A DNA stretch of 64,000 nucleotides from Anisus vortex (lineage: Eukaryota > Mollusca > Gastropoda > Planorbidae): the NCBI GenBank assembly GCA_949126835.1, contig OX421495.1:29859171-29923170 (forward strand), written 5' to 3'. The translations under genes were made by a program, and so were the position numbers. How positions within the stretch are numbered: position 1 is the first letter of the stretch; each line of letters begins with the position of its first letter. Shown here piece after piece: positions 36,912 to 50,233 of this stretch. The notes below the pieces were generated by a model. That model was not told where the DNA came from. It worked only from the letters and a program-made list of their open reading frames with translations, and did no database searches.

Positions 36912-37976
36912 ACATAGGTTCTCAAGGGGGTCGGTGAGAAGCTTTAGGGGGGCGCTGACATTCCCGGGGGCGATTGGGGGGCGGTGAAGAGCAAGTGGGC
37001 GGTAAAAACTTACCTGATATATTTCAACACCTCAGCTATATGAATCGATTAGTTTTTGGAGGATGAAATGTGATGTAAACGAAAGTGCCGCTAAATATCT
37101 GCTATCCCCGAACAGTATGCCTACATATTATTATATTAAAAAGAAATGGGAATCGCAGTGACTTTTCGATGAAGTAGGGTCTGTATTTGGCAAATATAGT
37201 GTGCGGCCGGCTGGTCCTGTGGTTGGTTCACCGGACTGTCAACCCTGCTGACAGACCACTATCGCTCTAACATCTGCTAATATTAATGATATTTTAATTT
37301 TAGTTTAACCGAGATGTCCTTAATGTATTACGATGGATATAGAGTCCACCATTGTTAAGCGGTATAGATAAGTAGTAATCATACAAACTGGGTAGTTATT
37401 GTAATGTTTGAAAATATAGACTACATATAAACTCTTTAGTCATATAATATTCATATAATGTTCAAATACATCATTTCAAACTTACAAATTGTAAGCCATT
37501 TCTTTTTTTATAAAAGATGGAAAAAAACAGAAATATTAGCTCAAATAAAATGGGCTAATTATCTCCCTTTAGCAAAAAAATGTTTCCACTTTTGATTCAA
37601 TAATGATGCTGAACAAGTTCTGTTTTGTAATATAACAAATATTACTGATTATTAGACCTAAGGCTTTTGCAACCAAAATTGATATAAAAATAGACAAATT
37701 GCTAGCAACACACCAGGCAAACGATTCGCATTGATTTATTTAAACCTTTTGTTAAGGCAATTTTTTTTATCTATTAATTCTTACAATATGTTTCCTTTTC
37801 AGTTTTTATTCACACAAAAAGTCTAGTCCGCCTAAAAAAATTGCGGAAACTATAGTCCAGATGGGCGGAAGGGGGGGGGGGGGAGTGGGAGCTAAAAGAA
37901 AGTTGGGGGGGGGGGCGGTGAGCGGAAAAAATTGTAAAAGGGGGCGTTGAGCTGAAAAAGGTTGAGAACCTATGGT
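36912..37976 (+). mobile_element. hAT-like element, about 1.06 kb
   Basis: The left end CATAGGTTCTCAAGGGGG and the right end, reverse complemented, CATAGGTTCTCAACCTTTTT form inverted termini of the common hAT form CAGTGGTTCTCAA. Subterminal regions are G-rich (GGGCGGTGA repeats). I see no transposase. The flanking 8-mers do not match. Confidence 0.65.
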
Positions 37977-37994
37977 CCTACATTAAATCAAGAA

Positions 37995-39740
37995 AAATGG
38001 ACACATAGCTCCACTAAAAGGCCAAAACAATTAAACTTATAATGATAATGAAACTAAAGCTAATATCCTAAACACACACTTTGCATCATCTTTTTCAAAT
38101 CCTGGTGACAAAGAAATCTTCATAAATTTAAACAAACTAGAAGAGATAGGAAATATAAATGTAGATGAAAACGGCATTAAACAACTCCTAAGCAACTTAA
38201 AAGTAAACAAAGCTTCTGGTCCAGATGAAATACCAGCAAGACTGTTTAAAGAACTAACTAATGAAATATCTCCAATCTGTAAAATACTTTTTCAGGCCTC
38301 TCTAAACCAGGGCAAAGTGCCCAAAGATTGGAAATTAGCCAATGTAAACCCCCTTTTCAAAAAAGGAGATAAATCTGACCCCGGAAATTATAGACCTGTT
38401 TCCCTAACAAGCATAACATGTAAATTACTTGAACATATAATATATAGTAGTATAGTAAATCATCTAGACAAACTTAATGCACTGTGCCCACACCAACATG
38501 GCTTCAGGAAAAATAGATCCTTTGAGACTCAATTGATAGGCTTAATAACTTAATAGATGACTTGTCTAAGGGATTAGATAATAACAACCAAATTGATGCT
38601 ATATTACTAGATTTTTCAAAAGCATTTGATAAAGTTCATCATTCTAGTCTTCTTTAAAAAACTTAAATACTTTGGCATCTCTGGTCCCTTACATCAGTGG
38701 ATTCATGACTTTCTTATAGGCAGAGAAGAAACAGTGATAATAAATGGCTCTAAGTCATCACCAAAACAGTAAATCCAGGAGTTCCACAAGGAACTGTTCT
38801 AGGGCCCCTACTATTTCTAATTTACATTAATGATCTGCCAAATTGCATCAACACAGGAACAAAAGTAAGATTATTTGCAGATGATTGCATAATTTATAGA
38901 ATAATAAAGACAGGAAAAGATAGTGAACTTCTACAAAAAGACCTAGATGAACTACAAAAATGGGAATCAAACTGGAGTATGTCTTTTCACCCAGAAAAAT
39001 GCCAACTAATAAGGGTATCCAAGAAAAAGAAACAAATAATAGCAAACTACTTCATTCATGGTAAAAAACTAACTCAAACTAACAATGCTAAGTATCTTTA
39101 TCTAGGAGTAATAATAAATGATAAGTTATCTTGGAACCCTCATATTGGTGAAGTAATTAAAAAATCAAACAAAACATTAGGATTCATAAAAAGCAACTTT
39201 TACAAATGTAATAAGATTATAAAACTAAAATGCTATCTCACATTAGTTAGGCCTATACTAGAATATGCAGCATCTGTATGGGACCCATCAACTAAGGAAA
39301 ACATTAAAAAAATTAGAACAAATTCAAAAAAGAGCTGCAAGGTTCATAACTAGTGAATATTTCCAATTAACAAGAGTAACACCATTAGTAAAATCCCTAA
39401 ATCTAGAAACACTAGAGGACAGAAGGGCAAATAGTAAAGTAGTAATAATACATAAGGCATTAAACTCTAATTTAGAAATATAACACAATAACAACCTGTT
39501 GCAAAGCTCAGATAAACATAAAGACAAAAACACTTTCCTTGTCCCTTATGCGAGAACAAATGCATATAAGTACTCTTTCTCCCCGAGTGGCATTCGGGCA
39601 TGGAATGGGTTGCCTGAACAAACCAGGAAAACCAATAACTTATCATCATTTAAAACATTAATAAAAATGCAAGACTAGACTCGGACCACGGATGAGCGTA
39701 GAACGCAATAATCTTCTTTATAGAAGGAGCGTCTGTAATG
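37995..39740 (+). mobile_element. Decayed CR1/L2-like LINE reverse transcriptase
   Basis: Translating across frames gives the usual order of a LINE reverse transcriptase. Pieces seen are NKASGPDEIPARLFKE, KDWKLANVNPLFKKGD, YRPVSLTS, HGFRKNRS, LDFSKAFDKVHH, PGVPQGTVLGPLLFLIYIND, catalytic FADD (38874-38885) and RPILEYAASVWDP, with a C-terminal region near FSPSGIRAWNGLP. The frame breaks near 38555, 38655, 38770 and 39300, and there is a stop at 39481, so it is dead. The 3' tail (AGAAGGAGCGTCTGTAATGT) recurs at 22096-22200, and a reversed fragment of its C-terminal part lies at 57385-57735. Confidence 0.88.
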
Positions 39741-40257
39741 TATAAGATAAGATGTATGGAATCTATATTATTGTTTTGCTAGTTCATTTTCAACTTATTA
39801 TATGTACACAAACTGCAGACATTAAAATATGACAGTATAAACTTTTATGATTAATTGTAAATAAATAGTAATTTTATCGCATATCAAATTCAATTAATTG
39901 TGTTTATCTTTTATGACAGCAACCTTATGTCCCTTCAACCCTTATGTTTACCCAGAATCTGTATAGTAAAAGTGGTTTAACATTATAAAAGCCACACAAT
40001 TCCCTAGTAGACCATGCCGAATGAAAGTGGTGAACAATAAATACCTCATCATCCCTGCCAAAGTCTTTAAAAAAAAATATATTAATGGAATATAATGGTT
40101 GTTTGGTAGAGTCAGCTATGATCTACTAATGATTTCTTAGTACCAATAGGTGATGGTGCAATAAATCTACTTGACTATAAAATTCTAAATTTGGACCTTT
40201 TTCAATATTTCATATGATTTGTAATAAAATTATTTAAAGCATTTCATCTTTCTATTT
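39741..40257. other. Intergenic, nothing recognised
   Basis: AT-rich sequence. A possible short exon-like stretch near 39922-39965 cannot be joined in frame with the next candidate exon. Confidence 0.3.
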
Positions 40258-40495
40258 TTAGATGATATATTCATTCATATATATAGATGATATATTCATT
40301 CATATATATATATAGATGATATATTCATTCATATATATAGATGATATATTCATTCATATATATAGATGATATATTCATTCATATATATAGATGATATATT
40401 CATTCATATATATAGATGATATATTCATTCATATATATATAGATGATATATCCATTCATATATATAGATGATATATTCATTCATATATATTCATT
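40258..40495 (+). repeat. 25-29-bp minisatellite
   Basis: About nine units of GATGATATATTCATTCATAT plus a variable (AT) tail. It ends one base before a candidate splice acceptor (ATTCTAG). Confidence 0.9.
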
Positions 40496-40496
40496 C

Positions 40497-41147
40497 TAGG
40501 ACTAGCCATTGGTCTTTCTTTAACTGGACTTCTACTCATAGCATATTGCTGTTTTCTGTTGCCTGAAGAAATAAAAGAAAAAAAAATGAATCAACTCTGT
40601 TGCTGATTCACAAGAGTCTTTACAACCAAGACATAAAAGTGAAAGTGCATTTCTGTCTTCCAGGTAATTACTGAATGAAACAAAATGAATGAAGACTTTG
40701 TGAAGTAAATTTACACTAAAGGGTTTCTATGGAAAACAAATTATTTTATTTATTTGAAATTTTTCCAATAAAGAAAGAAAATTATAATAATCTTGTTTTT
40801 GTTTTTTTTACCTTGATATCCTACAGCCTATTGAGATTTGGGTCTGCCTCACAATCCCTATTCAACTTTTATTTAATTTATCCTTCTCATTACCAAGATT
40901 TAATTTTATACAATTTTAACACTTTAAAGTTATATAATCATATGAAAAAAAAGTTTTTATTAGTTAAAAAAAAAGTGGGTGATTATAAAAATGATGTTTT
41001 TAAGTTTAATTCATATTTTATTTTTGAATTTTTTTTATATACAGAATCTTTTTTTTTATTAATCAGCAGTGTGACTGGTGTGAAATTTCCACAAAGTTTT
41101 GATGGCACAATTCATGGACCTAATGAACAACTTAAAGATGCCCCTTG
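40497..41147 (+). CDS. Possible 3' exons of an unidentified membrane protein
   Basis: After a good acceptor at 40490-40498 a frame encodes a hydrophobic segment (LAIGLSLTGLLLIAYCCFLL) that looks like a membrane helix. The stretch ends at a GTAATT donor near 40664. A second open stretch ends SFDGTIHGPNEQLKDAP with a stop at 41146-41148. The two pieces do not connect convincingly in one frame and upstream exons were not found. Function is unknown. It may be a real gene tail, a relic, or chance. Confidence 0.22.
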
Positions 41148-41589
41148 AATACAGCTATGAAATAGCTCAAGGTTAACAAGAAAGTTGTAACTACAAGAAA
41201 CAAAGAATAGTTGTATTACTGTAATAATGCAGAATTTTTTATTATCTAATTGTGTACTTTATTTTAATGTGTTTGTTGCTTACATTTTTTTTAACAATAG
41301 ACATTCTGTACAGTTTTATTTTTTAACCATGCAGTTGTTTTGGGAACTTTTCAAATATATTTTTTTCATCTGTTATAAAAATTTGATTCAGACTAAAAGA
41401 GTAATTATGTTATAGGAATACCTTTCAGCTCCATGTATAGGATAAAATAAGATATTTTTAAATCTTGTCCAAATATCTCTCCCTGGTATAAGTCAGTAAA
41501 GTATGATGTAAACTATTTTATTCCACTCCTTACACACATATCATTTTTTGAGGCTAACTAGAATATCTATCAACTAAATATACTAAATG

Positions 41590-41685
41590 ATATAGAAAGT
41601 CAACCCATGTTAGTATTGAATAAAACAATGGCTCAAATAGAAAGTCAACCCATGTTAGTATTGAATAAAACAATGGCTCAATTAA
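41590..41685 (+). repeat. Two-copy 47-bp tandem duplication
   Basis: The unit containing AGAAAGTCAACCCATGTTAG occurs twice with almost no divergence. Confidence 0.85.
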
Positions 41686-42114
41686 CAAGTTGATGGAAAA
41701 CTTAATTTCTTTGCCTTGAAGTCATTCTTTTGTTTTTACAATGTAATTGTATTTTCTTTTTCTTTTAAATATGTTCAGATTTTTGTCTAAACCAAATGCT
41801 CTTTACTACCGGTATTGTATTATAATTTTTACAACACCATGTAACAATCAATAACTACTAATCAAATTATGAAATGGAAGATTTTTTTTTAAAGATTGTA
41901 TCTATTAAACCATAAAACAAACCAATTGTTGACAAAGTTATTTGTATTTTCTTTTAGTTACATTTGGTGTTAAAGGTCCACTCGATACTCAATGATTCTA
42001 AAACTACAGTTTATTAACATTATACACAAATTAATATGGTCTTCTTAGTCAGACTGATGTCAAGTTAGAGTGATGTGTTTAATATTGTATGGTATACAGT
42101 AAATAAAAAAGTTT

Positions 42115-42345
42115 GAGATCTGGTCACTTAACTCTGTGTCATTTGGTCATTTTATTCAACTCTGTGTGATCAAGTCACTTAACTATGTGTCATCTGGTCA
42201 TTTTATTCAACTCTGTGTCATCTGGTGACTCAACACTGTTGTCTGGTCACTCACCGCTGTGTCATCTGGTCATTCAACTTTGTGTCATTTGGTCTCTAAA
42301 CTCTGTGTCAGCTGGTAATTTAACTCTGTGTCATCTGGTCATTTA
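42115..42345 (+). repeat. Degenerate minisatellite, about 24 bp
   Basis: Irregular units of CTCTGTGTCATCTGGTCA with TTTAA or TTCAA spacers, about ten copies. Confidence 0.85.
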
Positions 42346-42860
42346 AATAATAACCAATACGATCACTTCTCGGACATCAATTATGGGAGAGAAAAAGAAC
42401 GTCATTTTACACAGCTATATATAGGCCTATGTAGAATTTCTACCCCTTTGACGTCTATTCATTAGGGGAAAAAATTCATTTAATATTTTTCTACAGCTAA
42501 ATGTCATTCAATATATCACAAACAACTAAAGGTCATTATATACATTTTTATATCTTAGAAGATAATTCATTATATAACTAATATAAGCTACAGGGCCGGA
42601 TTAAGCCATCTTGGTGCCCTAGGCACAAACCCACATGGGTAGCCTACCCCGTTCTGCTCCGGGCCTTCGATCCTCCACTGACCGATGATATGTTCAATAT
42701 TATGCAAAAAACGAACTAAGAAAAACAGTTGTTATATAACATATGTTTGTACTACTACCCCTCATATAAAACATACAATAATGTATTTCTCTATTAGAAT
42801 GTATAGTTAATTAATTTTGTAATAATTATAGACAAAAATAATGTAACTTATTTAATAGAT

Positions 42861-44404
42861 GAGAAAGTCAGAGAGAGTACACATTTACATTTTAAAGTTC
42901 TTTTTTCGAGATTTACATCTGGCAAAGTTTTATAGTACATCATCAAAATTAATTTTGCGCAACAACAAGTCTGCCTCAATCATCAGCAGAGATAATGAAT
43001 CAATAAGCCTTTCTTGTTTCATTGTCGATCTACGTGGATTTTTTTTACGTTTCAACTGAGAAAAAGAGCGCTTAATTAGTTGAACAGTTCATAACCATTA
43101 ATGTTAAAAAATATGCGCAAGGCGATGTCTACATCTGGAAAAGCACACTCGATGTTGTCTCTAACTATTCCTTTGTATAATTCTGCATGACTGAACGTGT
43201 TGTTTTCATATTTTGATGCACGAAACTTGTGGCGAATATATGAGTGGAACAGTTGTAGTTCTGTTTATAAATTATTGTTCAGATCTTCAGGATAAGCATT
43301 TATTAGTCCTTCACAACACTGAGATGTTTGTGATATATCAAACAAACAAGAAAATCGAACTGCTATATCATTATATACCTTTTTTTGTCTACTCATCTCT
43401 GTCTCAAGTTTGTCAACAATGGTGTAGAAAGCATGCAGATATGCAAAATTTGTCTCTGGCATTCAGAGATACCTTAGGGGCATCACCGTCATCACCCTAA
43501 CCACTGTCTTTCGTTTACGATTACGGGTCAAAGTTGACTTATAATCCACACCTCGTGTTATTTCTTTTGCAGCTTCTTCAAATCTTTCAAATTCATTCCA
43601 AGATTCAAGTAATCTGCTAGTGAAGAATACAAATCAGCACACGTTTTCAAGTTCACGTGCTCATTTTGTGAAAATGTTGTAACACGTCTTCCCAAAAGAC
43701 AAGCATGAGAGCAAATTCTAATTCTTGAATCTTCTTTGCAATGTTTTCTGCTTCTCTTCTTGTGTCCTTCTTCTGTGACTGGTCTTCTTGTAAACATTCT
43801 AACGCTTCTATAATCTGAGGATGAAACTTTAGAATAGCTTCAGTTGCAACAGCATGTGCTTCCCATCTGGTATCGGAAAGAGACTTTACCAGCGTTTCAT
43901 TCACAATGCATCTTTTCAGAATCTTCCATCTGTTGGTTGAAGCTGAGAAAAAAGTATAGATCAGTTGCACTGTATGGAAGAACTTTATACTGCCTCTAAA
44001 CAAGAGTTAACAGCACTTCTGCCTACCAGATTGGTGAATGGGCAGCACAGGGTATGTATATAGCAAACTCATTTTCCTCTAGATTTTTTTTCTGCATGCC
44101 CTTGTAGCACCCAGACATACTAACTGCGCTATCGTAGGACTGATCTCTGCATTTCGAAAAATTAATTGTGCAATATTCACGTAGGCTAAGTACTGCAACA
44201 CTTGCTTAGCCATACCTTAACCGGTGTGACTTTGCAGGTCCAAGAAAGTAAAAAAGCCCTCAATGGGCTCTCCATCTACCACATATCGAAGAACAACGCT
44301 TAACTGATCTATATGTGAAATATCGGGTGTTGAGTCTACTGACAAGATGAAATAACCGGAAACCTTTACTTCATCTACAATTATTTCATGGACTTTTTGG
44401 GACA
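42861..44404 (-). pseudogene. hAT transposase relic (ZMYM1/DUF4371 type), C-terminal part
   Basis: Minus-strand pieces match the DUF4371 / ZMYM1-like hAT transposase family in order. They are MSQKVHEIIVDEVKVSGYF and SVDSTPDISHIDQLSVVLRY (44404-44220), then QSYDSAVSMSGCYKGMQ and IPCAAHS (about 44150-44030), LSDTRWEAHAVATEAILKFH, and the C-terminal dimerisation-like KNPRRSTMKQERLIDSLSLL (about 42970). Frameshifts and stops separate the pieces. Known members cut and paste hAT elements in the nucleus; this copy cannot make an enzyme. Its N-terminal continuation lies beyond the nested insertion, at 53431-53580. Confidence 0.85.
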
Positions 44405-44407
44405 TAA
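44405..44407 (+). repeat. TAA target duplication, left
   Basis: TAA precedes the outer Harbinger-like element and recurs at 53428-53430. Confidence 0.75.
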
Positions 44408-44643
44408 GGGGACGTCCATTAATTACGTCAACAATTTTTTTTGGCGATTTTTACCTCCCCCCCCTCCCCCTTGTCAACAACTGTCAAACTTTCAGACCCC
44501 CCCCCCCCTATATAATTACGTCAACAATTTGTTACCCCCCCCCCCCTCAAAACAAGTAACACAATTTTAGACACTTGCTTTTATGTTTAAAATAGATTTG
44601 AAACAGAAAGGTTTATACTATATATACTATACTTAATTGTAAT

Positions 44644-44821
44644 CAGTGCCTTTACAAGCTTATGTGGCGCCCCAGGGCAAAAGTTTCATCGCCGCCCCTT
44701 GCATACTGTAACTGCTAGTTTAGTGCTATATTATATTTGCTATATTTAGACTACATTTGCCGCCCCCCCTAGAAGTGCCGCCCCCGGGCATATGCCCCCC
44801 CCCCTCTATGTGAGGGCACTG
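44644..44821 (+). mobile_element. 178-bp hAT MITE with perfect 8-bp duplication
   Basis: Ends are CAGTGCC and GGCACTG, with ATTGTAAT at 44636-44643 and 44822-44829. The paralogous empty site survives in the inner copy just after 50234 (TAATTGTAACAC). The interior is C-rich. Confidence 0.9.
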
Positions 44822-44867
44822 ATTGTAATACATTTTAAAACGATTTCAAATTGACTATAACTCTCAT

Positions 44868-45265
44868 AGGCGTAGCCACAAAGGGGATGTGACATGGTTC
44901 CTACCCCCCTCACTCGCCCCTCCCACATTTTTTTCCAATCTGAGGATTTTAACAATATTTCTTTCCTTTTTGTTTACTAATGTTCTTTTCATATAAATAT
45001 TTAATTTTATCTAATTTTACGTTTCACTAATGAGCTTTTGGTACAATGTTAATTGTTAAATAGTGTAGGGGGAAAATGTGCACCAGTCGTTAATTATAGC
45101 CTTCTATTTTAACCATATTATGTTCACTATTCCTTTTTGCATCATTGTCCCCCCCCCCCACACACACATACATTATAAACACTCTAGTTGCTCTCCCTGT
45201 CCCCTACCTCTCCTACCTTGCACTATTTGCCACCCATACCTTGCAATCCTGACGACGCCACTGAA
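44868..45265 (+). repeat. Segment shared by outer and inner Harbinger-like copies
   Basis: The stretch with CCAATCTGAGGATTTTAACA and AGCTTTTGGTACAATGTTAA here is repeated at 50295-50690 in the same orientation. It is bounded by CATAGGCGTAGCCAC and GACGCCACTG, which look like hAT-type ends, so it may be an older insertion inherited by both copies. Confidence 0.6.
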
Positions 45266-45800
45266 ACTAATACATTTTTATCTCATATAATTTTAACAGA
45301 AAATTTGAAATTAAAACGTAAAAATTACTAAATAGAACTATGTAGCCTAATCAACATAATTTTAATGTTTCATCTATTATAATGTAGTCAGCAAATCTAT
45401 AATATCTATAGTCTATATATCAGAATTAGCGATGTAAAAGGAAATAAGTAGGCTAAGTATTTCGTAGTGTATTTCATACTTCATGTGGTGGGCCACGAAT
45501 TATTTTACTGAAGGAAATATTTTAAAATAACCATGTTGGAGATTCACACAATACACTTCATTCAATGTTGTGCAAACATTACTTAGGGGACGTCCATTAA
45601 TTACGTCAACAAATTTTTTGGCGATTTTTACCTCCCCCCCTCCCCCTTGTCAACAACTGTCAAACTTTCAGAGACCCCCCCCCCCCCCTATATAATTACG
45701 TCAACAATTGGTTACCCCCCCCCCCACCCCTATAACAAGTAAAAAAAAATTTAACGCTGTATGTTTAAAATAGATTTGAAACGGAAAGGTCTTTACTATA

Positions 45801-48800
45801 ATGGGCTTTATTCACAAGTCCTTAGCGATAGCAGCTTGGTCACGTGATCGGACCAAAACATACCAATAATGGCGTCTTTCGCCTCTATTTTATCTGCATC
45901 AATGCTTATTTAAAACATTGAATTTAGAGACATTATATAACAGCAAAGATGTCTTAAACACTGCACATGGGTGAGATTATAACATATCCACATGAACATG
46001 GTTTTTAAAAGCCAAGCATTGTTTAATCATGGAGAGATTTAGGCCTATTGGGTGATGACTTTCGAAGCGACAGTCGACACTATCGACATCGAAGTATAGG
46101 CCTACAGAATTACAAAGTACGACTTGTAATGGACCTTAATGGTATAATTACCATATGTATGAATAGTGGAAGCAACATTAAAGGAAAGGTCTGAATAAAA
46201 TGTTAACAGCATAGGCCTACTCGACAATTCAGGAAAAGTAGGTATTACTTTTACTTTTAATAAGACTTAAGACTTTGTCTTCCTTATTTTTATTAAGTTC
46301 CATTAAAATAGTACAAGATAAGAAGAGAAAGTTGACAGTTTAGTTAACGTAAATACTTTACTAAAGTGTAAAGTAAAGTAAATTGTAGGCATAGCCTACA
46401 TGAAAATAAACTGATTTAAGGCCGACCTATGGGGACTTACTTTATTTCATTTGATGAAATTATTTAGCCATATTATTATAATCATCATATTTGAGTCATT
46501 TAGTCATTTAGTCTGGTATGATGATTTAGACTTTCGGATTAGTGTTTTTTTGTGTGTGTCACATTTCGTGATATATTGTAGGTTTAATTTAATTGTCATT
46601 GATAGGATAGTAGGCCTATATCCCCCATTTACTATATTATAGTTATAGTCCTATCCTATAGTCTAGCCTATATATAGGCATAAGATAACATATAATTAAG
46701 CCTAGTATTAATAAGTCAATATTCATTGGCATGCTGCAGCTGGTATATATAGAGGCTATATTTTGGCTATAGATCTATCAGCACCACTGCTTTGAATAGT
46801 CTTATAACAGTTTTTAATGCTATATAAAATTAAAACTATTCAAAATACAAATGTAATGCTTGATGCCAGTAGCCTTATAGACTATAGGACATAGGCCTAT
46901 AGTAGTATTGTAGGATTCTATTGTAGGATGAAGTCCAATAAACATTTTGGTGTGGTGGCTATAAAGACCTATATATTAATATGATATAAAACTAATTGAC
47001 TTTTTTTTATTCTGTAGATATAGGCCTAGGCTATGTAATACCTATATATTTTTTAGTTAATTAATATTTTTTCATGTAACAGAATATTCCTTCCTTCAAC
47101 TTCAACATTTGAAATATGCTTCAATTCAGATAAAAATGCTATAACTATAAGTATAGGGTAAAGTAAAGGAGGTTCTGGATAGTGCTGGCCACATAATCAA
47201 ATAGTATGCCGTGGCCACGTAAACTGTTGAATGCTGCTTCATCTGGCCTTTGGATCAATTTGGTGCAACAATTAGTTTATTTTAGGCCTCTTGAATTAAT
47301 AAAAAAAATATATAAATATAATATATTTATTTATGACATGTTACTTGTTTCCCCCCCCCCCCCCATCGCAAACAGGTAATTGAAGCAGAATGTCAAGGCA
47401 GGGTGGATGAAGACAGCTTGTTGCAAGTACATGTAGGACTGTTTAGCTGCAGTATAATCCTAGAGGAAAAGGAATTTCATATGTTGCACACTTAGGCAAC
47501 CCACCTCTATACATGACATCAGTCTACTGTTAAAAATAAATTCTATATTTAATTTCATCACATATTTTGTTGTAATTTATGTTTAATTGCTAATTATATT
47601 AATATATATTTATATTTTAACTTACAAAAAAAATATTAAAAAATCATAAAATATTTTCATAAAATATTTTTCAATATTTTTATTTTATTTAATACATTTA
47701 AAGAATCAAAGGCTAATGTCAGCACATCTTCCTTGCAAAATACATCATTGACTATCCTTTACTGGATGCAATTGAAACACAGTCTCCTTCAACAGCACAT
47801 GGTTACATTTTCTTTAATTAAGCAGTGTCAATGTCAACAACTGATGCAGGACTTTTTCTCATGTCTGGCAGCTAACATCATTTTGTATTAGATGATCCCC
47901 ATGGACATTTTGTTTCCATTGATTGATACATTCAGTCTAAATAGAAAAAAAAATACTTTTATAAAACAACATATTAATATTTAGGCTAAATCATAAATGT
48001 TCACTTTCCAAAATTTACTACAGTACCAGTACATAGTTTTCAATATATTACTTATAAAATAAAATTACATAAAATTATAAAACATATAATCATACCCAAA
48101 CATTGAACATATGTATGTTGATTATTCTTATAGAAATGCAATGGAAGTAAATAAAATTTAGTTAGCTATTTCATTTCATTAGTGTAAATAATTTTAGATC
48201 CATTCAAAATAAGCATAATCAACCAAATTTTACACTAAAAGAAAAACAAATTACCAAAATTCATAATATGTCTATTTAATTATGCTTATGGGTCAATGGT
48301 ATGTGATGAAAATGACTATGAAATGCTCCAGATTTTAGTTGTACTGGTACTCATTTAACATTAACATGTAAGGTTGAAGAAAAAACACATATTACCGGGT
48401 ACCCGGTAATATTAATTTAATTTAAACATTCAATACAATCAGTTATTTTTATATGGTTGATGATTCCAAGTAATTCCAATATTCCCCCATCAGTTTAACC
48501 ATTTTAATTGATTGAAACTTCTTGTGCATCCCCTTCCTATCTAAAAATCAATTCAGGTTAAACACACAAGTATAAAATACACAGTAATTGCAAAAATACT
48601 GCTCAGTTCTTTATTTACTTTTATTAAATTAGGTGACAACATTGTTTTATGGTTACTGTACCACTTTAACAACAAGAGTAATTGATGTAAAATGGATTCA
48701 TTCTGTACATAGAAGGCCTTTTTATTAGTCCTGTATAGACCTATATCTCTTAATATTTATATCCGATTGACTGAGATGCCTACATCTAAGCCTAAACTAT

Positions 48801-50233
48801 ATTAATATTTGTAAGTATTTATGAGGCTAATAATATATTATTATATAATAATATCATCAATTATTCATTATAAATGCATATATATATTAGATCTTTATCA
48901 TATCATAGTAGCTCTAATGTTAATATAATAATAATAATGCTTGCCTTAAGTCTAATCCATAATGTAGGCCTATAGGCCTATTATTAATAATAGGCCTATA
49001 GGGTCTTATACTTATATGAGTATTACTTATTTTAATTACCGGTATAATATGAACTATAGGTCTATGCACAGGGATGTGTCTAATGTTCATCCGAGGCAAT
49101 GCACTAGCCCCAGCTCTAGTCTAGGCTAAGCGGCTAAGCATATAATACTAATACTAAACAGAATATACTCACTATATTTATATAGTATATATGCTACACA
49201 GTTCATATCATATGTATAGAGTCTAAGCCTAATCAATATATAATATAATTATGGAAATATACATGGGCTTACAATATGATAGGCATATAGTCATAAAGGG
49301 CCTATAGTTATAGTTAGCCTATGTATAACCTATAACTATAGTATAGTGTATAGGCTTAAATGTAGTAGGATTAATGATTACCCTTTAGCATATTTAGCAC
49401 TTAGCTTAGCCTAAAGATTCTTTAGTAAAGACTAAGCTCATGCCTAAGTCTAATTTAAATAATTGAATATAGCCAATATAGGGCTGACCGCCTAACCTAT
49501 AAATATATATATTGATAATATATATTATATAAATATTAGCCTAATAACTGAGGTTAGTTAGCTTTTCATTAGCCTAGCAGATAGCAAATATCGTATTGGA
49601 TTGCATTATAATTAATAATAATTAAAATAGCCTACTCATTATCATTATGTGGGCAATATGAATATGCGTAGTGTAGGCCTAGGCTAGGCTATATGTAGTA
49701 GGCCTATATGAAGTATGTGTAGGCCTACACCACATGCCGTTTATTATATTTTATAACAATAACATTACGTTGGTCTTCATTAATTGGCAATTAATGAGTT
49801 GTATTAGCTAACCACACATAAAAATTGCCTAAGCGAATGATTTTATGAAATCATTTTATCATTGACTTAAGATAAAAAAAAATCTAAATCAATGGCAAGT
49901 ACACTTACCGTCGCTTAGGCCTACCACTACTACCAGTGTCGCCAGTGATCAGTGAAACTAGTGAAAGGTTGAAACCAGGAAGTCTCAGTCTTCGTCTTCG
50001 AAGTGTTTGGAACATAATATACTCTGTTATTTTGCCTTCTTTTGGCATGCCATGCATTAAGGAAGTTTGTATCTATCAGTGGATATCGATGAAAGCATAG
50101 TTTCGTTTTCTTTTATGAAGATTTAACGTCGGAATTGGATCACACTAAGAAAACTTCTTATAATTTCACCATTAAAAAAAAACACTTCCTGGATTGATCA
50201 CGTGACCCGGAAATACTTATGCATAAAGCCCAT
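45801..50233 (+). mobile_element. 4.4-kb element with inverted ends inside the inner copy
   Basis: Left end ATGGGCTTTATTCACAAGT continues to GGTCACGTGATC. The right end, reverse complemented, is ATGGGCTTTATGCATAAGT continuing to GGTCACGTGATC. TA stands on both sides. The interior is about 4.4 kb, very AT-rich with many TAGGCCTA words, a C14 run at 47351, and a SINE-tail-like stretch near 47157-47275 (GTAAAGTAAAGGAGGTTC, GTGCTGGCCACATAA). I recognise no transposase in it; short stretches such as 47380-47490 are open but of unknown meaning. Confidence 0.72.
47157..47275 (+). repeat. SINE-tail-like fragment
   Basis: GTAAAGTAAAGGAGGTTCTG followed by GTGCTGGCCACATAA resembles the tail of the SINE family at 15860. 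Head and body are missing. Confidence 0.45.

Noticed and set aside
39922..39965. Exon upstream of the membrane-helix candidate (NPYVYPES)
   Set aside because: Joining it to the exon at 40497 creates a stop or a wrong phase in every arrangement tried.
44388..45290. Proline/cysteine-rich open frames in C-run regions
   Set aside because: They arise from homopolymeric C tracts in transposon ends.
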